From the NCBI RefSeq assembly GCF_024400215.1, contig NZ_CP053748.1, forward strand, positions 5,394,001 through 5,458,000: DNA of 64,000 nucleotides, read 5' to 3'. Position numbers and translations under genes: made by a program. Source of the stretch: Massilia sp. erpn. Its GTDB lineage: Bacteria > Pseudomonadota > Gammaproteobacteria > Burkholderiales > Burkholderiaceae_D. Position 1 is the stretch's first letter, and the number at the start of each line of letters is the position of its first letter. The notes beneath the pieces were generated by a model, which was not told the DNA's origin, made no database searches, and was given only the letters and a program-made list of their open reading frames with translations. This document shows positions 18,101 through 27,203 of this stretch, piece by piece.

Positions 18101-19618
18101 TTCCACTTCATCTATCCCATGCAGCGCGCGCCTGACCTGCCGCTGCATCCGCCGTTGCCGCCCGCCCTGCAAGGCCTGCACGTGCTGCTGGTGGACGACA
18201 ACGCCGCTTCGCGCGCCGCCCTGCAGCGCGCCGGCGAGGCTTTCGGCTGGACGGTGTGGAGCACTGCCAGCGGCCAGGCCGCCCTGGCCCAGCTGCGCAA
18301 AGCGGCGCAGGCGCCGCGCCCCCTGGACTTGCTGCTGATCGACAGCGCCATGCCGGAAATGGATGGCGTCACGGTCCTGATGCTGGCACGCGCCGAGGAA
18401 GGCCTGCGCCTGCCCAAGGTGGTGGTGATGGCGCCGGAGCACAGCAGCGAGGAACTGGCCCTGCTGGCCGAGGGCTTGCGGCTGGACGCCATCCTGTCCA
18501 AGCCGGCCACGCCGCACCGTCTGCAAGTGGCGGCGCTGGCCGCCCTCAGCGGCGCGGCCGCGATTGCCGCGCCGCCGCCACCGCAGCCGCTCTCGGGCCG
18601 CCTGACCGGCATGCGCGTGCTGCTGGTGGAGGATAACGAGATCAACCAGGAAATGGCGCAATACATTCTGCTGCATGCCGGCGCGCGCGTGGAAATCGCC
18701 GCCAACGGCAAGATCGCCGTCGAACTGCTGCAAACCGGTCCGGCGCGCTGCGACGCCGTGCTGATGGACCTGCAAATGCCCGTCATGAACGGCTATGAGG
18801 CGACCATCGCCATCCGCGCCCTGGGCCTGGTGCAGTTGCCCATCATCGCCATGACCGCCAACACCCTGGAGGAAGACCGCAGCCGGGCGCTGGACGCGGG
18901 CATGGACGCCCACGTCGGCAAACCGATCGACGTGGATGAGTTGACCGCCACCCTGACCCGGCTGGCGCCCCTGTCCGCCTCCCGCCTGGGCACGGCGGCG
19001 GCACAGCCGGCAGCCATGGCGGCCGACATCCCCGCCCGCCTGCCCGGCATCGATCTGGACGCGGCGCTGAAACGCCTGGCCGGCAATTACCCGGCTTTTG
19101 TCGGCCTACTGAAACGCTTCGAAAATTCCCAGGGCGACGCCGTGACCGAGGTGCGCGCCCTGCTGGCCCGCAGTGAGCGGCGCGCCGCCACCCAGGTGCT
19201 GCACCGCTTGCGCGGCGTGGCCGCCAATCTGGGCGCTTCCGATGTGGCACGCCTGGCCTCGCTGGCCGAATTGATGCTGGCAGAAGAACGCGATGCCGAG
19301 CTCAATGCCCTGCTGATCTCCCTGAGCGAGGCGATCGATACCGTCACCGGCGCCGCGCGTACCCTGCCCCTGCCCGTACAGCAGGACGGCGAAGCGCACG
19401 CGATGGACGCCGATCTGCCGCAGGCGCTGTCGGAACTGGTATCCTTACTGCAGAATAGTAATCTGAAGGCGCTGAGCGAATTCAACGCCCTGCGCCCCGC
19501 TCTGGAGCGACTGGGTGTGGACGACCTGCCCGCCGTCGCCAACGCCATCGACACGCTGGATTTCGCGCTTGCCGAAAGAAAGCTGCTGGAAATGCTGAAG
19601 CGGAAGGAGAACCAATGA
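15107..19618 (+). CDS. hybrid sensor histidine kinase with three PAS-like domains, two receivers and Hpt
   Basis: This is a 1503-residue membrane phosphorelay protein. Domains in order: TM1 about 16-38; periplasmic Cache-like sensor about 40-280; TM2 about 284-306; HAMP about 307-360; three PAS-type domains about 380-495, 505-625 and 635-755; HisKA with [18 protein letters not shown] (phosphoacceptor His789); HATPase with [15 protein letters not shown] and GGTGLGLAI; a first receiver ([20 protein letters not shown]); a second receiver ([23 protein letters not shown]); and an Hpt domain with [12 protein letters not shown] (His1366). The start is GTG at 15107, with GGAGG 9 nt upstream. Its stop overlaps the next ATG, so it is coupled to the diguanylate cyclase, its likely phosphorelay output. 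The signal sensed is unknown. Confidence 0.93.
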   Translation: MSAETSEPLPSIRSQITLLVLACILPALVGLGLLVLHFYHLERSQVVGNAQRMARALAAAVDRDLQTGQSAARALASSPSLQNNDFTAFTSQAAHLLLPDFPGARILLSRADGRILADTGAPADAPELYANTNANRLHYLFAHGQPGLSNLAAARGQPPLFAIDVPVLRDGGTAFALSVVYRAERLKRLLEEQHLPDYVIVGLLDPKGIIMARNRDAERYVGQATSQELREKMLQTSEGQMQTYTLEGTPVYASFSRAQHSGWTVAVGVPEDYLMQDLMQFITFISAGVLVLLIAGFALAWGVGGSIGRSVRALSGPARAMAAGEAYQLPPLAFREADEVGGALRQMSEDILRYRQQMQTLVDERTAELQQSKALLENLYATAPVGLSFVDPSLRIVMINDYMAAVNGAPVPAHLGHQFDELIEDPSLRAAVGMAYRQVLDSGQPIPFAELSGVTPSAPQRISHYMAGYFPVFDAQQELVGITGVLLDITASKQTEAELQRQRQLFSSVVENIPAMIFVKRASDLRYEMLNREGERLLCRSRTAFLGKTDAEVFPPEQARAFNEADRKVLASGRMMDLPDEQVSAIGGEVRYVTTRKVALLDQQGEPTHLLGISLDITERKRADAALESTSLRLARSNAFIRTVTDNLPAMVAYWDAGLCCRFANRRFLETFRLTLDQCLGATMEQVLGPRLMELTREQVAAALQGVPQNFARELQRRNSPGQHVWINYLPDFDEEGVVRGFFVLASDVTELKQRELELQELNQQLMHERDRAQAGSRAKSEFLANMSHEIRTPMNAIIGLARLLEESPLERRERSYVGKIQLATQALLAVVNDVLDFSKIEAGQLKLERARFNLDHILGSTSVLACNAAWDKGVEAVFDVAPDVPMELVGDAMRLQQILLNLMSNAVKFTERGEIVLAVRKLSDDDSGITLEFQVRDTGIGIDPEHQLRMFEAFSQVDTSTSRKYGGTGLGLAICRRLADLMDGTIGVESVVGQGSTFHFIYPMQRAPDLPLHPPLPPALQGLHVLLVDDNAASRAALQRAGEAFGWTVWSTASGQAALAQLRKAAQAPRPLDLLLIDSAMPEMDGVTVLMLARAEEGLRLPKVVVMAPEHSSEELALLAEGLRLDAILSKPATPHRLQVAALAALSGAAAIAAPPPPQPLSGRLTGMRVLLVEDNEINQEMAQYILLHAGARVEIAANGKIAVELLQTGPARCDAVLMDLQMPVMNGYEATIAIRALGLVQLPIIAMTANTLEEDRSRALDAGMDAHVGKPIDVDELTATLTRLAPLSASRLGTAAAQPAAMAADIPARLPGIDLDAALKRLAGNYPAFVGLLKRFENSQGDAVTEVRALLARSERRAATQVLHRLRGVAANLGASDVARLASLAELMLAEERDAELNALLISLSEAIDTVTGAARTLPLPVQQDGEAHAMDADLPQALSELVSLLQNSNLKALSEFNALRPALERLGVDDLPAVANAIDTLDFALAERKLLEMLKRKENQ

Positions 19619-20535
19619 GCTGGACCGATCTGGCCAGGAACGGGCGCATTCTGGTGGTGGACGACGCCATGGAAAACATTCAGATCCTGCACCACGCCCT
19701 GCGCGAGGAGCACGACGTGCTGTTCGCCCTGAGCGGCGAAAAGGCGCTGGAAATCGCCAACCAGCAGCAGCCCGACCTGATCCTGCTGGACGCGGTCATG
19801 CCCGGCATGGACGGCTACGAGGTGTGCGCCGCCCTGCGCGCCTCGCCGCGCGCGCGCGACATTCCGGTGATCTTCGTCACCGCCCTCACCCATCCCGAAG
19901 ACGAGACACGCGCCCTGGAAGCGGGCGCGGTGGATTTCATCAGCAAGCCTTTCAATGTGGCCGTGGTGCGCGCCCGCGTGCGCACCCAGCTCACCGTCAA
20001 GCGCCAGGCCGACGCCATGCGCGAGCTGACTCTGACCGACGCCCTGACCGGCGTGGCCAACCGGCGCAGCTTCAACGAGGCCATCGAAAGCGAGTGGCGG
20101 CGCTGCATGCGCGCCCACGTCGCGCTATCGGTGATCCTGATGGATATCGACCATTTCAAGCTGTATAACGACGCCTATGGCCACCAGGCCGGCGACGCCT
20201 GCCTGCAGCAGGTCAGCGCCGCCATGAAGCGTTGCGCCATGCGCCCCTCCGACCTGCTGGCGCGCTATGGCGGCGAGGAATTCGTGCTGCTGCTGCCGCA
20301 GGAAGAGCAGGAAGGCGCAGAGCGGGTAGCGCGCCGCATCCTGGATGAAGTCTCCGGACTGCACATCGAGCACCGCGCCTCGTCGGTCAGCCACCATGTG
20401 ACGGTCAGCATGGGCTCGGCCAGCATGAAGCCGGGGCCGGAATCCTCGCCCGAGCTGCTGATACGCTCGGCCGACACCCTGCTCTACCAGGCCAAGGCCA
20501 GTGGCCGCAACCGCTACCTGGCTTCCTCGTTCTGA
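19615..20535 (+). CDS. response regulator diguanylate cyclase (REC-GGEEF)
   Basis: This 306-residue WspR/PleD-like cyclase makes c-di-GMP from two GTP. The receiver domain (about 10-125) has ILVVDDAMENIQIL and the phosphoacceptor Asp59 in LLDAVMPGMDGYE, with the switch Lys in DFISKPF. The GGDEF domain (about 140-305) carries GGEEF at 219-223, the substrate region VILMDIDHFKLYNDAYGHQ, and an intact RxxD inhibitory site (Arg210-Asp213) exactly five residues before GGEEF. Activity should therefore be phosphorylation-controlled and feedback-inhibited. The ATG overlaps the stop of the hybrid kinase, which ends in an Hpt domain. Confidence 0.94.
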   Translation: MSWTDLARNGRILVVDDAMENIQILHHALREEHDVLFALSGEKALEIANQQQPDLILLDAVMPGMDGYEVCAALRASPRARDIPVIFVTALTHPEDETRALEAGAVDFISKPFNVAVVRARVRTQLTVKRQADAMRELTLTDALTGVANRRSFNEAIESEWRRCMRAHVALSVILMDIDHFKLYNDAYGHQAGDACLQQVSAAMKRCAMRPSDLLARYGGEEFVLLLPQEEQEGAERVARRILDEVSGLHIEHRASSVSHHVTVSMGSASMKPGPESSPELLIRSADTLLYQAKASGRNRYLASSF

Positions 20536-20541
20536 AATACC

Positions 20542-21000
20542 TCAGGGATAGCGCCGCATCAGGAATTCCGCGACGCAGACCGGCTTGCCCCCCTCCACGG
20601 CTTCCATGCTCACGCCCCACTCCACTTGCGCGCCGCCGCCTTCCAGCGGCGTCACCGAGAGGATGCTGAAGCGGCCGCGCACCCGGCCGCCCGCCGTCAG
20701 CGGCGCCGGAAAGCGCACCTTGTTCAAGCCGTAGTTCAGGCCCATGCTCACGTCCGCCATGCGCATCGAAGCCTGCAGCATGGCGGGCAGCAGGGCCAGG
20801 GTCAGGAAGCCGTGGGCCACGGTGGCGCCGTAGGGCGACTCGCGCGCCGCGCGCCCGGCATCGACATGAATCCACTGATGGTCGCCGGTGGCCTCGGCGA
20901 AGCGGTCGATGCGCTCCTGATCCACCTCGATCCAGTCCGACACCGCCACTTCCTGCCCGACCAGGGCCTGCATTTCGGCCAGATTGGCAAACACCCGCAT
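20542..21000 (-). CDS. MaoC-family (R)-specific enoyl-CoA hydratase
   Basis: This 152-residue single hot-dog domain hydratase has the MaoC catalytic signature: Asp/His in RFAEATGDHQWIHVD and the following YGATVAHGFLTLALLPAML. The enzyme adds water to enoyl-CoA thioesters. It is the last gene of a minus-strand set with two acyl-CoA dehydrogenases (21004-22140 and 22151-23341) and starts 3 nt after the preceding stop. Together these would oxidise and then hydrate the same acyl-CoA. The substrate is not evident. Confidence 0.88.
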   Translation of the reverse strand: MRVFANLAEMQALVGQEVAVSDWIEVDQERIDRFAEATGDHQWIHVDAGRAARESPYGATVAHGFLTLALLPAMLQASMRMADVSMGLNYGLNKVRFPAPLTAGGRVRGRFSILSVTPLEGGGAQVEWGVSMEAVEGGKPVCVAEFLMRRYP

Positions 21001-21003
21001 CGT

Positions 21004-22140
21004 CTACTCCCCCGCCGCCGGACGGAAGCCCGGCTGGGCGATAAAGCGCCCCAGATGGTGGTCCACATCGCCCAGCGTCAGCTCGATCATGCTCAGGCGC
21101 TTGAAGTGGTGCGCTGCCGGCAGCTCGTCGGTCACGCCCATGCCGCCATGCAGCTGCACCGCCTGCTGGCCGACGAAGCGCGCCGCCTGGCCCACTCGCG
21201 CCTTGGCGGCGGAAACGATGCGGCGGCGCTCCTCCTCATCATCCGACGCCACTTTCACCGCCGCCAGCATGGCCATGGAACGGGCCTGCTCCAGATGGAT
21301 GAACATATCGGCCATGCGGTGCTGCAAGGCCTGGAACTTGCCGATCGGCGCACCGAACTGCTGGCGCGTTTTCAGATACTCCAGGGTGGCGGCGAAGATC
21401 GCATCCATGGCGCCCAGCGCCTCCGCGCACAGCAGGGTGGCGCCGTAATCGGTGGCCGCTTCCAGCACGGCCCAGGCCTCGCCCTCGCGCCCCAGCAGCT
21501 CGCCGGGCGCCTGGTCGAAAACGATGGTGGCGGCGCGCTGGCCGTCCAGGGTGCGGTAGCCGCTGACGCGCACGCCCGGCGCATCGGGCGCCACCACGAA
21601 CAGCGAAATGCCGCGCCGGTCGCGCTGGCTGCCGCCGCTGCGCGCCGAAACGATCAGCGCCCCCGCTTCGGCGCCGTGGATCACCACCGTCTTGCTGCCG
21701 CTCAGGCGGTAGCCGCCAGCCTCCTTGGCCGCGGTGAGTGCAATATCGGCCAGGTCGTGGCGCGCCTGCTGCTCGCCCAAGGCGCAAGCCAGTTTCAGCG
21801 TCCCAACCACGACCTGCTCCAGGCGCAGCTCTTGGCCGCCGGCCAGCTTCAGGAACTGCGCGCCCAGCACTGTGGCGAAATACGGCTCCACCACCAGGCC
21901 GCGGCCCAGCTCCTGCATCACCACTAGCATATCCACTGCACTGCCGTCGAAACCGCCCTGCGCCTCCGGCACTGGCAAGGCCGTCATGCCCAGCTCCACC
22001 AGCCCCGCCCAGGCCTGCTCGGAAACGCCGGCTGGCGAGTGGATGATGCGGCGCCGCGTCTCGAAGCTGTAATCGCGCTCGGTCCAGCGCCGCAGCGCAT
22101 CGGCGAACTGCTGCTGTTCTTCCTTCAGATTGAAGTCCAT
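21004..22140 (-). CDS. acyl-CoA dehydrogenase family protein (first of a paired set)
   Basis: This 378-residue acyl-CoA dehydrogenase has an N-terminal helical domain starting MDFNLKEEQQQFADALRRW, a middle beta domain and a C-terminal helical domain (KTRQQFGAPIGKFQALQHRM, QLHGGMGVTDELPAAHHFKR). It lacks the usual EGTNEI-type C-terminal motif and is shorter than most. This is what is seen in the partner subunits of heteromeric FadE-type enzymes such as actinobacterial steroid-degradation pairs. It lies 10 nt downstream of another family member and 3 nt upstream of maoC on the minus strand. A heterotetramer with the upstream product is inferred. Confidence 0.86.
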   Translation of the reverse strand: MDFNLKEEQQQFADALRRWTERDYSFETRRRIIHSPAGVSEQAWAGLVELGMTALPVPEAQGGFDGSAVDMLVVMQELGRGLVVEPYFATVLGAQFLKLAGGQELRLEQVVVGTLKLACALGEQQARHDLADIALTAAKEAGGYRLSGSKTVVIHGAEAGALIVSARSGGSQRDRRGISLFVVAPDAPGVRVSGYRTLDGQRAATIVFDQAPGELLGREGEAWAVLEAATDYGATLLCAEALGAMDAIFAATLEYLKTRQQFGAPIGKFQALQHRMADMFIHLEQARSMAMLAAVKVASDDEEERRRIVSAAKARVGQAARFVGQQAVQLHGGMGVTDELPAAHHFKRLSMIELTLGDVDHHLGRFIAQPGFRPAAGE

Positions 22141-22150
22141 GCTGTCTCCC

Positions 22151-23341
22151 TCACAGACCCAGAATCATCTGGGTGATGATGTTCTTCTGAATTTCGTTGG
22201 AGCCGCCGTAGATCGTGGTCTTGCGGGTATTGAAGTAGTAGCCCGCCAACGGCGCGGCAGCGTCGTCGCCGCCCGCCGCATGGGGCGCCTCGCCATCCAG
22301 GTAGGCCGGATCGAAAGGCAGGGCTGCGGGGCCGGCCGCTTCCAGCATCAACTCGGTCAGCATCTGCTGGATTTCCGAGCCGCGCACCTTCAGCAGCGAA
22401 GCCTGCGGGCCGGGCGCCTGGTCCTCCTGCGCGATGGTGCGCAGCACCGTCACTTCCAGCGCCATCAGCTCGATCTCCAGATTGGCCACCTTGGCGGCGA
22501 ACAGCGGATCTTCCAGCAGCGGCTTGCCGTGCTTGAGCTGGCGCATGGCCAGCTTCTTCAGCGCTGCCAGCTCGCGCTTGGAGACGCCGACGGCGGCGAT
22601 GCCGGTGCGTTCATGGCCCAGCAGGTATTTGGCGTAAGTCCAGCCCTTGTTCTCCTTGCCCACCAGGTTCTGCACCGGCACCTTGACGTTATCGAAGAAG
22701 ACTTCGTTCACCTCATGCTCTTCGTCGAGCATGATGATGGGGCGCACCGTGATGCCCGGCGTATGCATATCGATGAGCAGGAAAGAGATGCCTTCCTGCT
22801 TGCGCACCGTGGCATCGGTGCGCACCAGGCAGAAGATCATGTCGGCGTACTGGCCCAGCGTGGTCCAGGTTTTCTGCCCGTTGACAATGTAGTGCTCGCC
22901 CTCGCGCACGGCAGTGGTTTTCAGCGACGCGAGGTCAGAGCCGGAGCCCGGTTCGGAATAGCCCTGGCACCACCAGTCCGCGCAGCTCAGGATGCGCGGC
23001 AGATAGTACGCCTTCTGCTCCGCGCTGCCGAACGCCATGATCACCGGCGCCACCATATTCACGCCAAAAGGCAGGATGCGCGGCGTGCCGGCACGGGCGC
23101 ACTCGTCTTCCCAGATATGGCGCTGGGTGGCGTTCCATCCCGGCCCGCCATATTCGGTGGGCCAGGCGGGCGCCGCCCAGCCCTGGCGCGCCGCGATGCG
23201 GTGCCAGCGCACATAATCGTCTTTCGTCAGGCGCAGATGCGCGCGCACTTTGGCTTGCAGGTCGGGCGGCAGTTCAGCGTCGAGGAAGGCCCGCACCTGG
23301 TCGCGGAAAGCCTCATCCTCGGCGGAATAGTTCAAGTCCAT
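22151..23341 (-). CDS. acyl-CoA dehydrogenase family protein (second of a paired set)
   Basis: This 396-residue flavoenzyme has the motifs GYSEPGSGSDLASLKT, NGQKTWTTLGQYADMIFCLV and a C-terminal KTTIYGGSNEIQKNIITQMI. The start is ATG at 23341, preceded by GGAGACAGC; an upstream in-frame start at 23509 gives a low-complexity extension with no homology-like features and is rejected. It is the first gene of the minus-strand acd-acd-maoC operon. The pairing of two differing acyl-CoA dehydrogenases suggests a branched or cyclic acyl-CoA substrate, but nothing here fixes it. Confidence 0.88.
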   Translation of the reverse strand: MDLNYSAEDEAFRDQVRAFLDAELPPDLQAKVRAHLRLTKDDYVRWHRIAARQGWAAPAWPTEYGGPGWNATQRHIWEDECARAGTPRILPFGVNMVAPVIMAFGSAEQKAYYLPRILSCADWWCQGYSEPGSGSDLASLKTTAVREGEHYIVNGQKTWTTLGQYADMIFCLVRTDATVRKQEGISFLLIDMHTPGITVRPIIMLDEEHEVNEVFFDNVKVPVQNLVGKENKGWTYAKYLLGHERTGIAAVGVSKRELAALKKLAMRQLKHGKPLLEDPLFAAKVANLEIELMALEVTVLRTIAQEDQAPGPQASLLKVRGSEIQQMLTELMLEAAGPAALPFDPAYLDGEAPHAAGGDDAAAPLAGYYFNTRKTTIYGGSNEIQKNIITQMILGL

Positions 23342-23530
23342 GCTGTCTCCTTTTTGTAGAGGCGGGCAAAAAAGCACGATCGTTCGAACAACACTCCGGC
23401 CGATTGTACAGCACTTGCGCACTCGCGGGGCGCGGGTGTCGCGTGGTGGCAAAGTGTGATGTTTTTGCGCGCCAGCCGGGCTATATTCATGAGCTGATGC
23501 GCCGCGCACGATTCACTCCAAGGAGACGAT

Positions 23531-25219
23531 ATGCCCGCGTCCTCGCCGCAGTTCAGCTCCCGCCGCCGCCATCTGCTGCGCCTGATGGCCGCTGGCGCCG
23601 CTCTGCCCTGGCTGCCCGCCTGCAGCCCGCTGGCGCAGCAGCAAGGCGCGCCACCCCTGCTGGCGGGCGATCTGTTGGTCGATGTGCACTGCCACGCCTT
23701 CAACGCCGCCGATCTGCCGGTGCGCGGTTTTATCCAGCATGTGGCCCTGCATGACGACGAGGAGCAGATCGTCTTCGCCGGCATGGCGCGCTCCCTGCTG
23801 CCCTGGCTGGCCGCGCTGCTGATCGAGTTTATCGGCAGCACCGCCAAGAGCGCGCGCGCGGAGCTGGAAGAAATCGATGGCGGCGCGGCGGGTGCAATGA
23901 AGGCCGCCAGCGGCCAGCGCATCGAGGATGAGCTGGTGCGCGCCCTGCTCACCGTGTTCGGCGCGCCCAGCCTCGGCCTGAAAAACCTGCGCCCCCAGGA
24001 CCTGCCCGAAAACGAGGATGGTCGCAAGGCGCTGCTGCGCGCCATCCACGCCGAAACCGGCGGCGACAAAGGCCTGCCCGGCATCCTCAACGAGGATCAG
24101 GCCCGCGCCACTGCGCGCAGCCTGCTGGGCGGCATGGGCATCATCGCGCGCTATATCCGCTGGGGCGCCACGCTGCTGCTGGACCGGCGCGACATCGTGG
24201 CGCGCCTGCTGGGCCTTTACACGCCGCCCAATGCCAAAGCCCTGTTCACGCCGGCCCTGGTCGATCTCTCCTTGTGGCTGGACGACGAACCGCAATCCGA
24301 CCTGGAAAGCCAGGTCCGCGTGATGGAGCGCATCCAGCGCCTGCAAACCACGGCCGCCGTGCACTGCTTCGTACCGCTCGATCCATGGCGCCAGCTGATC
24401 GACGTCAGCGCCCGCCAGCGCCGGACGGCGCTGGACCTGGTGCGCTGGGCCATCGAAGAAATGGGCTTCGTAGGCGTCAAGCTGTACCCGCCGATGGGCT
24501 TCCTGCCCGCCGAGAATTCGCGCTTCAATCTGAGCTATCCAGAACGGGCCGGCGAGAATCCGCTGTTTCCCCTTTACCTGGACCACGCGCTGGACCAGCT
24601 TTACCGCTACGCCGCCGCCGCCGGCGTTCCTATCATGGCGCATGCGGCCGACAGCAATGGCGCGGCCACCGGCTACTCCGGCCGCGCCGCGCCGCGTTTC
24701 TGGCAGCCGGTGCTCAAGGCCTATCCCGGCCTGCGCCTGAACCTCGGCCATTTCGGCGGCTTCGAACATAGCCTGATGCAGCCGCCCGCCGAGGACTGGG
24801 AAGACATGGTGGGCCAGCTGGGCGCCGACTGGCCGGACGATCGTGTGTTCGCCGATCTAAGCTATCTGTCCGAACTGCTGCCGGGCCGCGACGCGGCCAA
24901 GGCGAAGCATGTGCGGCGCCAGATGGCCAGCTTCCTCGCCCGCCACGATCCCCAGCTGCGCCACCTGATGTATGGCAGCGACTGGGTCATGCTGGGCAAG
25001 GAAAAGGACCACGAACGCTACACCGAAACCGTCAGCAGGGAGCTCACCGCCCTCGGCCTGGATACGGCGCGCAGCAAGCGTTTCCTGGCCGGCAACGCGC
25101 TGCGCTTCCTCGGCCTGTACCAGGGCCAGGCCGGCCGCCAGCGGCTGGAAGACTACTACCGCCGCCACCAGCTCGACGCGGGCTGGCTGCAGCGGGTCGA
25201 CCAGTACCGCGACAGCTGA
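23531..25219 (+). CDS. amidohydrolase family lipoprotein (probable Tat substrate)
   Basis: This 562-residue amidohydrolase-2-type metal enzyme begins with a twin-Arg sequence (SSRRRHLLRLMAAGAALPWL) ending in PACSP, a likely Tat-exported lipoprotein signal. Metal-ligand motifs are complete: HxH in VDVHCHAFN, Lys in VGVKLYPPMG, His in PIMAHAADS, His in NLGHFGG and Asp in MYGSDWVMLG. There is an insertion of about 150 residues between the first HxH and the barrel. The ATG follows AAGGAGACGAT. The substrate is unknown; members hydrolyse or decarboxylate small carbonyl compounds. It is transcribed divergently from the acyl-CoA dehydrogenase pair. Confidence 0.83.
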   Translation: MPASSPQFSSRRRHLLRLMAAGAALPWLPACSPLAQQQGAPPLLAGDLLVDVHCHAFNAADLPVRGFIQHVALHDDEEQIVFAGMARSLLPWLAALLIEFIGSTAKSARAELEEIDGGAAGAMKAASGQRIEDELVRALLTVFGAPSLGLKNLRPQDLPENEDGRKALLRAIHAETGGDKGLPGILNEDQARATARSLLGGMGIIARYIRWGATLLLDRRDIVARLLGLYTPPNAKALFTPALVDLSLWLDDEPQSDLESQVRVMERIQRLQTTAAVHCFVPLDPWRQLIDVSARQRRTALDLVRWAIEEMGFVGVKLYPPMGFLPAENSRFNLSYPERAGENPLFPLYLDHALDQLYRYAAAAGVPIMAHAADSNGAATGYSGRAAPRFWQPVLKAYPGLRLNLGHFGGFEHSLMQPPAEDWEDMVGQLGADWPDDRVFADLSYLSELLPGRDAAKAKHVRRQMASFLARHDPQLRHLMYGSDWVMLGKEKDHERYTETVSRELTALGLDTARSKRFLAGNALRFLGLYQGQAGRQRLEDYYRRHQLDAGWLQRVDQYRDS

Positions 25220-25259
25220 AGCTCACCCGGCAGCAGCCGCGGCCTGCTGGCCCGCGCCG

Positions 25260-26249
25260 CTAGACTGGGTAAGGTCCGTCCGCGAACACCTGGTCGTGAT
25301 AGCCCTTGCTGCCAATAAGCCGCGCCAGCGGACTGCGGATATCCGCGTCCAGCGGCAGCGCCGGCAAGCCTTGCAGCAGGCCGGCGAAATCAAGGCGCGG
25401 CTGCCAGCCCAGTTCGCGCCGCGCCAGGCTGTTGTCGTACACCCGGTCCAGCTGCGGGAACAGCGACCAGCCGCGCCGCGCATACTCGTCCGCCACGGCG
25501 GGCACGCGGGCGCGCACCACGGCAGCGGCATCCACGCGCAAGTCCACCACATCGGCCCGCTGCAAAGGCGTGGTGGCACTGATGATGTAGCGCGCGAAAC
25601 CAATGCCGCGCGCGCGTTCCAGCGCGCAGCGGTGGGCTTCCACAATGTCCTCGATATCGCAGCGGCGGTTCAGAAATTCATTGACCTTGATATTCGCATC
25701 CGCATAGCGTTCGCGCACGCCGCGCTCATCGTCGGCCTCGGGGAAGAAGCGCGAAGTGCGCAGGATCACCACCGGCAGGCCATGCTTGCGCGCGAACAGC
25801 TCGCACAGGTTCTCCGCCGCCAGCTTGCTCACGCCGTAGATATTCTTCGGCACCGGCTGCAGCGTCTCGTCCACCCAAATGGCCGGCTGGCCGGGCGCGG
25901 GCGACATGGCGGCGCCAAACACGCTGGTGCTGCTGGTCATGACGAAGGCACCCACCTGGGCATCGCGCGCCGCCTCCAGCAGATTCAGCGTGCCCTGCAC
26001 ATTGGTGGCGATGAAGTCGGAATACGTATGCGTCGCCACATGCGGCTTGTGCAGCGTCGCCGTATGCAGCACGGCATCCACCCCGCGCATGGCATCGCGC
26101 GCCACGGCCGCATCGGTGATCGAGCCTTGCAGCCGGGTGTAGGGCGAGGCCTGGATATCCAGTCCCACCACGTCGGCACCCGCGTCGCCCAGCACGCGCA
26201 TCAGCGCCTCGCCCAGATGGCCCGCACTGCCTGTTACCAGTACCTTCAT
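25260..26249 (-). CDS. NAD-dependent epimerase/dehydratase (extended SDR)
   Basis: This 329-residue extended short-chain dehydrogenase has the Rossmann motif VTGSAGHLGEALMRVLG at the N-terminus, DVVGLDIQ for NAD specificity and catalytic YGVSKLAAE. Such enzymes epimerise or dehydrate nucleotide sugars or reduce related ketones. ATG 26249 is chosen as start because it forms an ATGA overlap with the stop of the upstream membrane-protein gene. The longer frame from 26291 would be nested in that gene. Co-translation with a SWEET-like transporter-type protein hints at a sugar substrate. Confidence 0.82.
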   Translation of the reverse strand: MKVLVTGSAGHLGEALMRVLGDAGADVVGLDIQASPYTRLQGSITDAAVARDAMRGVDAVLHTATLHKPHVATHTYSDFIATNVQGTLNLLEAARDAQVGAFVMTSSTSVFGAAMSPAPGQPAIWVDETLQPVPKNIYGVSKLAAENLCELFARKHGLPVVILRTSRFFPEADDERGVRERYADANIKVNEFLNRRCDIEDIVEAHRCALERARGIGFARYIISATTPLQRADVVDLRVDAAAVVRARVPAVADEYARRGWSLFPQLDRVYDNSLARRELGWQPRLDFAGLLQGLPALPLDADIRSPLARLIGSKGYHDQVFADGPYPV

Positions 26250-26911
26250 GCAATCGTCCCCTGTATCCGTTTCTCCCATCTGAACAGCCACATGATAAGC
26301 AGTTTCGTGATGGCGCTGACGGTCGCAAGCAACAGCAGGGGCCAGCCGGTTTCCAGTCCCATCACGCAGGCAAAGAAGATGGAACTCAGGTCCATGGCCA
26401 GAATGAACTGGCTCATACGCAGCGACACAGCTCCGGTCTGGCGCGCCAGCACGATCTTGCGGATCTGATGCGCATAGCCTTGGGCCAGCAGCACCGTCAC
26501 CAGCACGATCAGGCCTTGCGACACCAGCCTGCCCTCGTCCACGAAGCGCTTGCCGAACACCAGCCCTGCCGCACCGGCGAACATCAGCAGCACGGCCAGG
26601 CGCAAGGCCATGTCAGTGCTGCGCGTACAGCGGTCGCGGCGGATTTCTGCCAGGATGCCCAGCGCCAGCAGCGCGGCAATGGCGCGCGGCCACACCATGA
26701 AATGGTTGAACGGTTCGATCGAGTAGCCATACACGAAGAACGCCCAATACGCGAGGAAGCTGACCATGAACTGGTTCAGCGACAGCACATCGGACGGATT
26801 GTCATGGCCTTCGCGCCGGCGCTGCCAGATTTTCTGCAGCTGCGACCAGATGCCGTACAGGCTGGCCAGGATGAACAGGGAATTCAGTGTTCCAGCAATC
26901 GAATACAGCAA
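26246..26911 (-). CDS. seven-TM membrane protein with two PQ-loop-like repeats (SWEET-like)
   Basis: This 221-residue polytopic protein has seven predicted helices arranged 3+1+3. The two triple-helix units share the pattern (S/H)Q(L/I)xKI followed by a short basic loop and then SLNQFMVSFLAYWAFFVYG in unit one and SLRMSQFILAMDLSSIFFAC in unit two. That is the PQ-loop/SWEET organisation, with the signature Pro replaced by Ser or His. Bacterial members usually have one three-helix unit (SemiSWEET). The family call is inferred from internal repetition and topology; a generic membrane protein remains possible. The stop overlaps the epimerase start. The gene is divergent from the valine operon. 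Confidence 0.55.
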   Translation of the reverse strand: MLYSIAGTLNSLFILASLYGIWSQLQKIWQRRREGHDNPSDVLSLNQFMVSFLAYWAFFVYGYSIEPFNHFMVWPRAIAALLALGILAEIRRDRCTRSTDMALRLAVLLMFAGAAGLVFGKRFVDEGRLVSQGLIVLVTVLLAQGYAHQIRKIVLARQTGAVSLRMSQFILAMDLSSIFFACVMGLETGWPLLLLATVSAITKLLIMWLFRWEKRIQGTIA

Positions 26912-26978
26912 ATGCGCCTCCAGCTTGCAAATTTCATAAAACGGCCAGCATAAGCCAGACCGCCGCCGCCATCAATGA

Positions 26979-27004
26979 AATTTACGTTTACGTTAACGTA
27001 AATT
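26979..27004. promoter_or_regulatory. palindromic operator between the SWEET-like gene and the valine operon
   Basis: A 16-bp perfect palindrome, TTTACGTTAACGTAAA (26987-27002), is nested in a larger inverted repeat whose 10-nt arms are AATTTACGTT (26979-26988) and AACGTAAATT (26995-27004). The repeated TTTACGTT units and position in the divergent promoter region indicate a transcription-factor site. From memory, ACGT-rich palindromes of this kind resemble operators proposed for MerR-family LiuR regulators of branched-chain amino-acid catabolism in proteobacteria. No such regulator gene is in the window. Confidence 0.65.
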
Positions 27005-27021
27005 GATGTTATTTTTCGAAG

Positions 27022-27203
27022 CATCAGGTGAGCCGCCCCATTCCGGGGCCGCTTTAAACGGGAAAGCGGTGCGTTTCAAAACGAAACCAAGCCGCTGCTG
27101 CCCCCGCAACGGTAAGCAAGTGTGGCTGCATCAACCATGTCACTGGCCGGAAGGCTGGGAAGACGGTGCGGCAAGTCTTGCGAGCCCGGATACCGGCCTG
27201 ATG
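27022..27203 (+). ncRNA. cobalamin (adenosylcobalamin-type) riboswitch
   Basis: All the hallmark elements of a B12 element are present in order. The closing stem P1 is CATCAGG (27022-27028) with CCTGATG (27197-27203). GGGAAAGCGGTG is at 27060-27071, the B12 box GCTGCCCCCGCAACGGTAA at 27097-27115, CACTGG near 27141, CTGGGAAGACGG near 27154-27166, and GCGAGCCCGGATACCGGCC at 27180-27198. It lies on the plus strand in the leader of the mmsA operon, 235 nt before the mmsA start. Usual targets are B12 uptake or synthesis genes or B12-independent isoenzymes; none of these follows here. Confidence 0.93.

Noticed and set aside
15131..18913. 1260-codon open frame on the minus strand
   Set aside because: It is a shadow of the hybrid histidine kinase, whose plus-strand frame has every expected kinase, receiver and Hpt motif.
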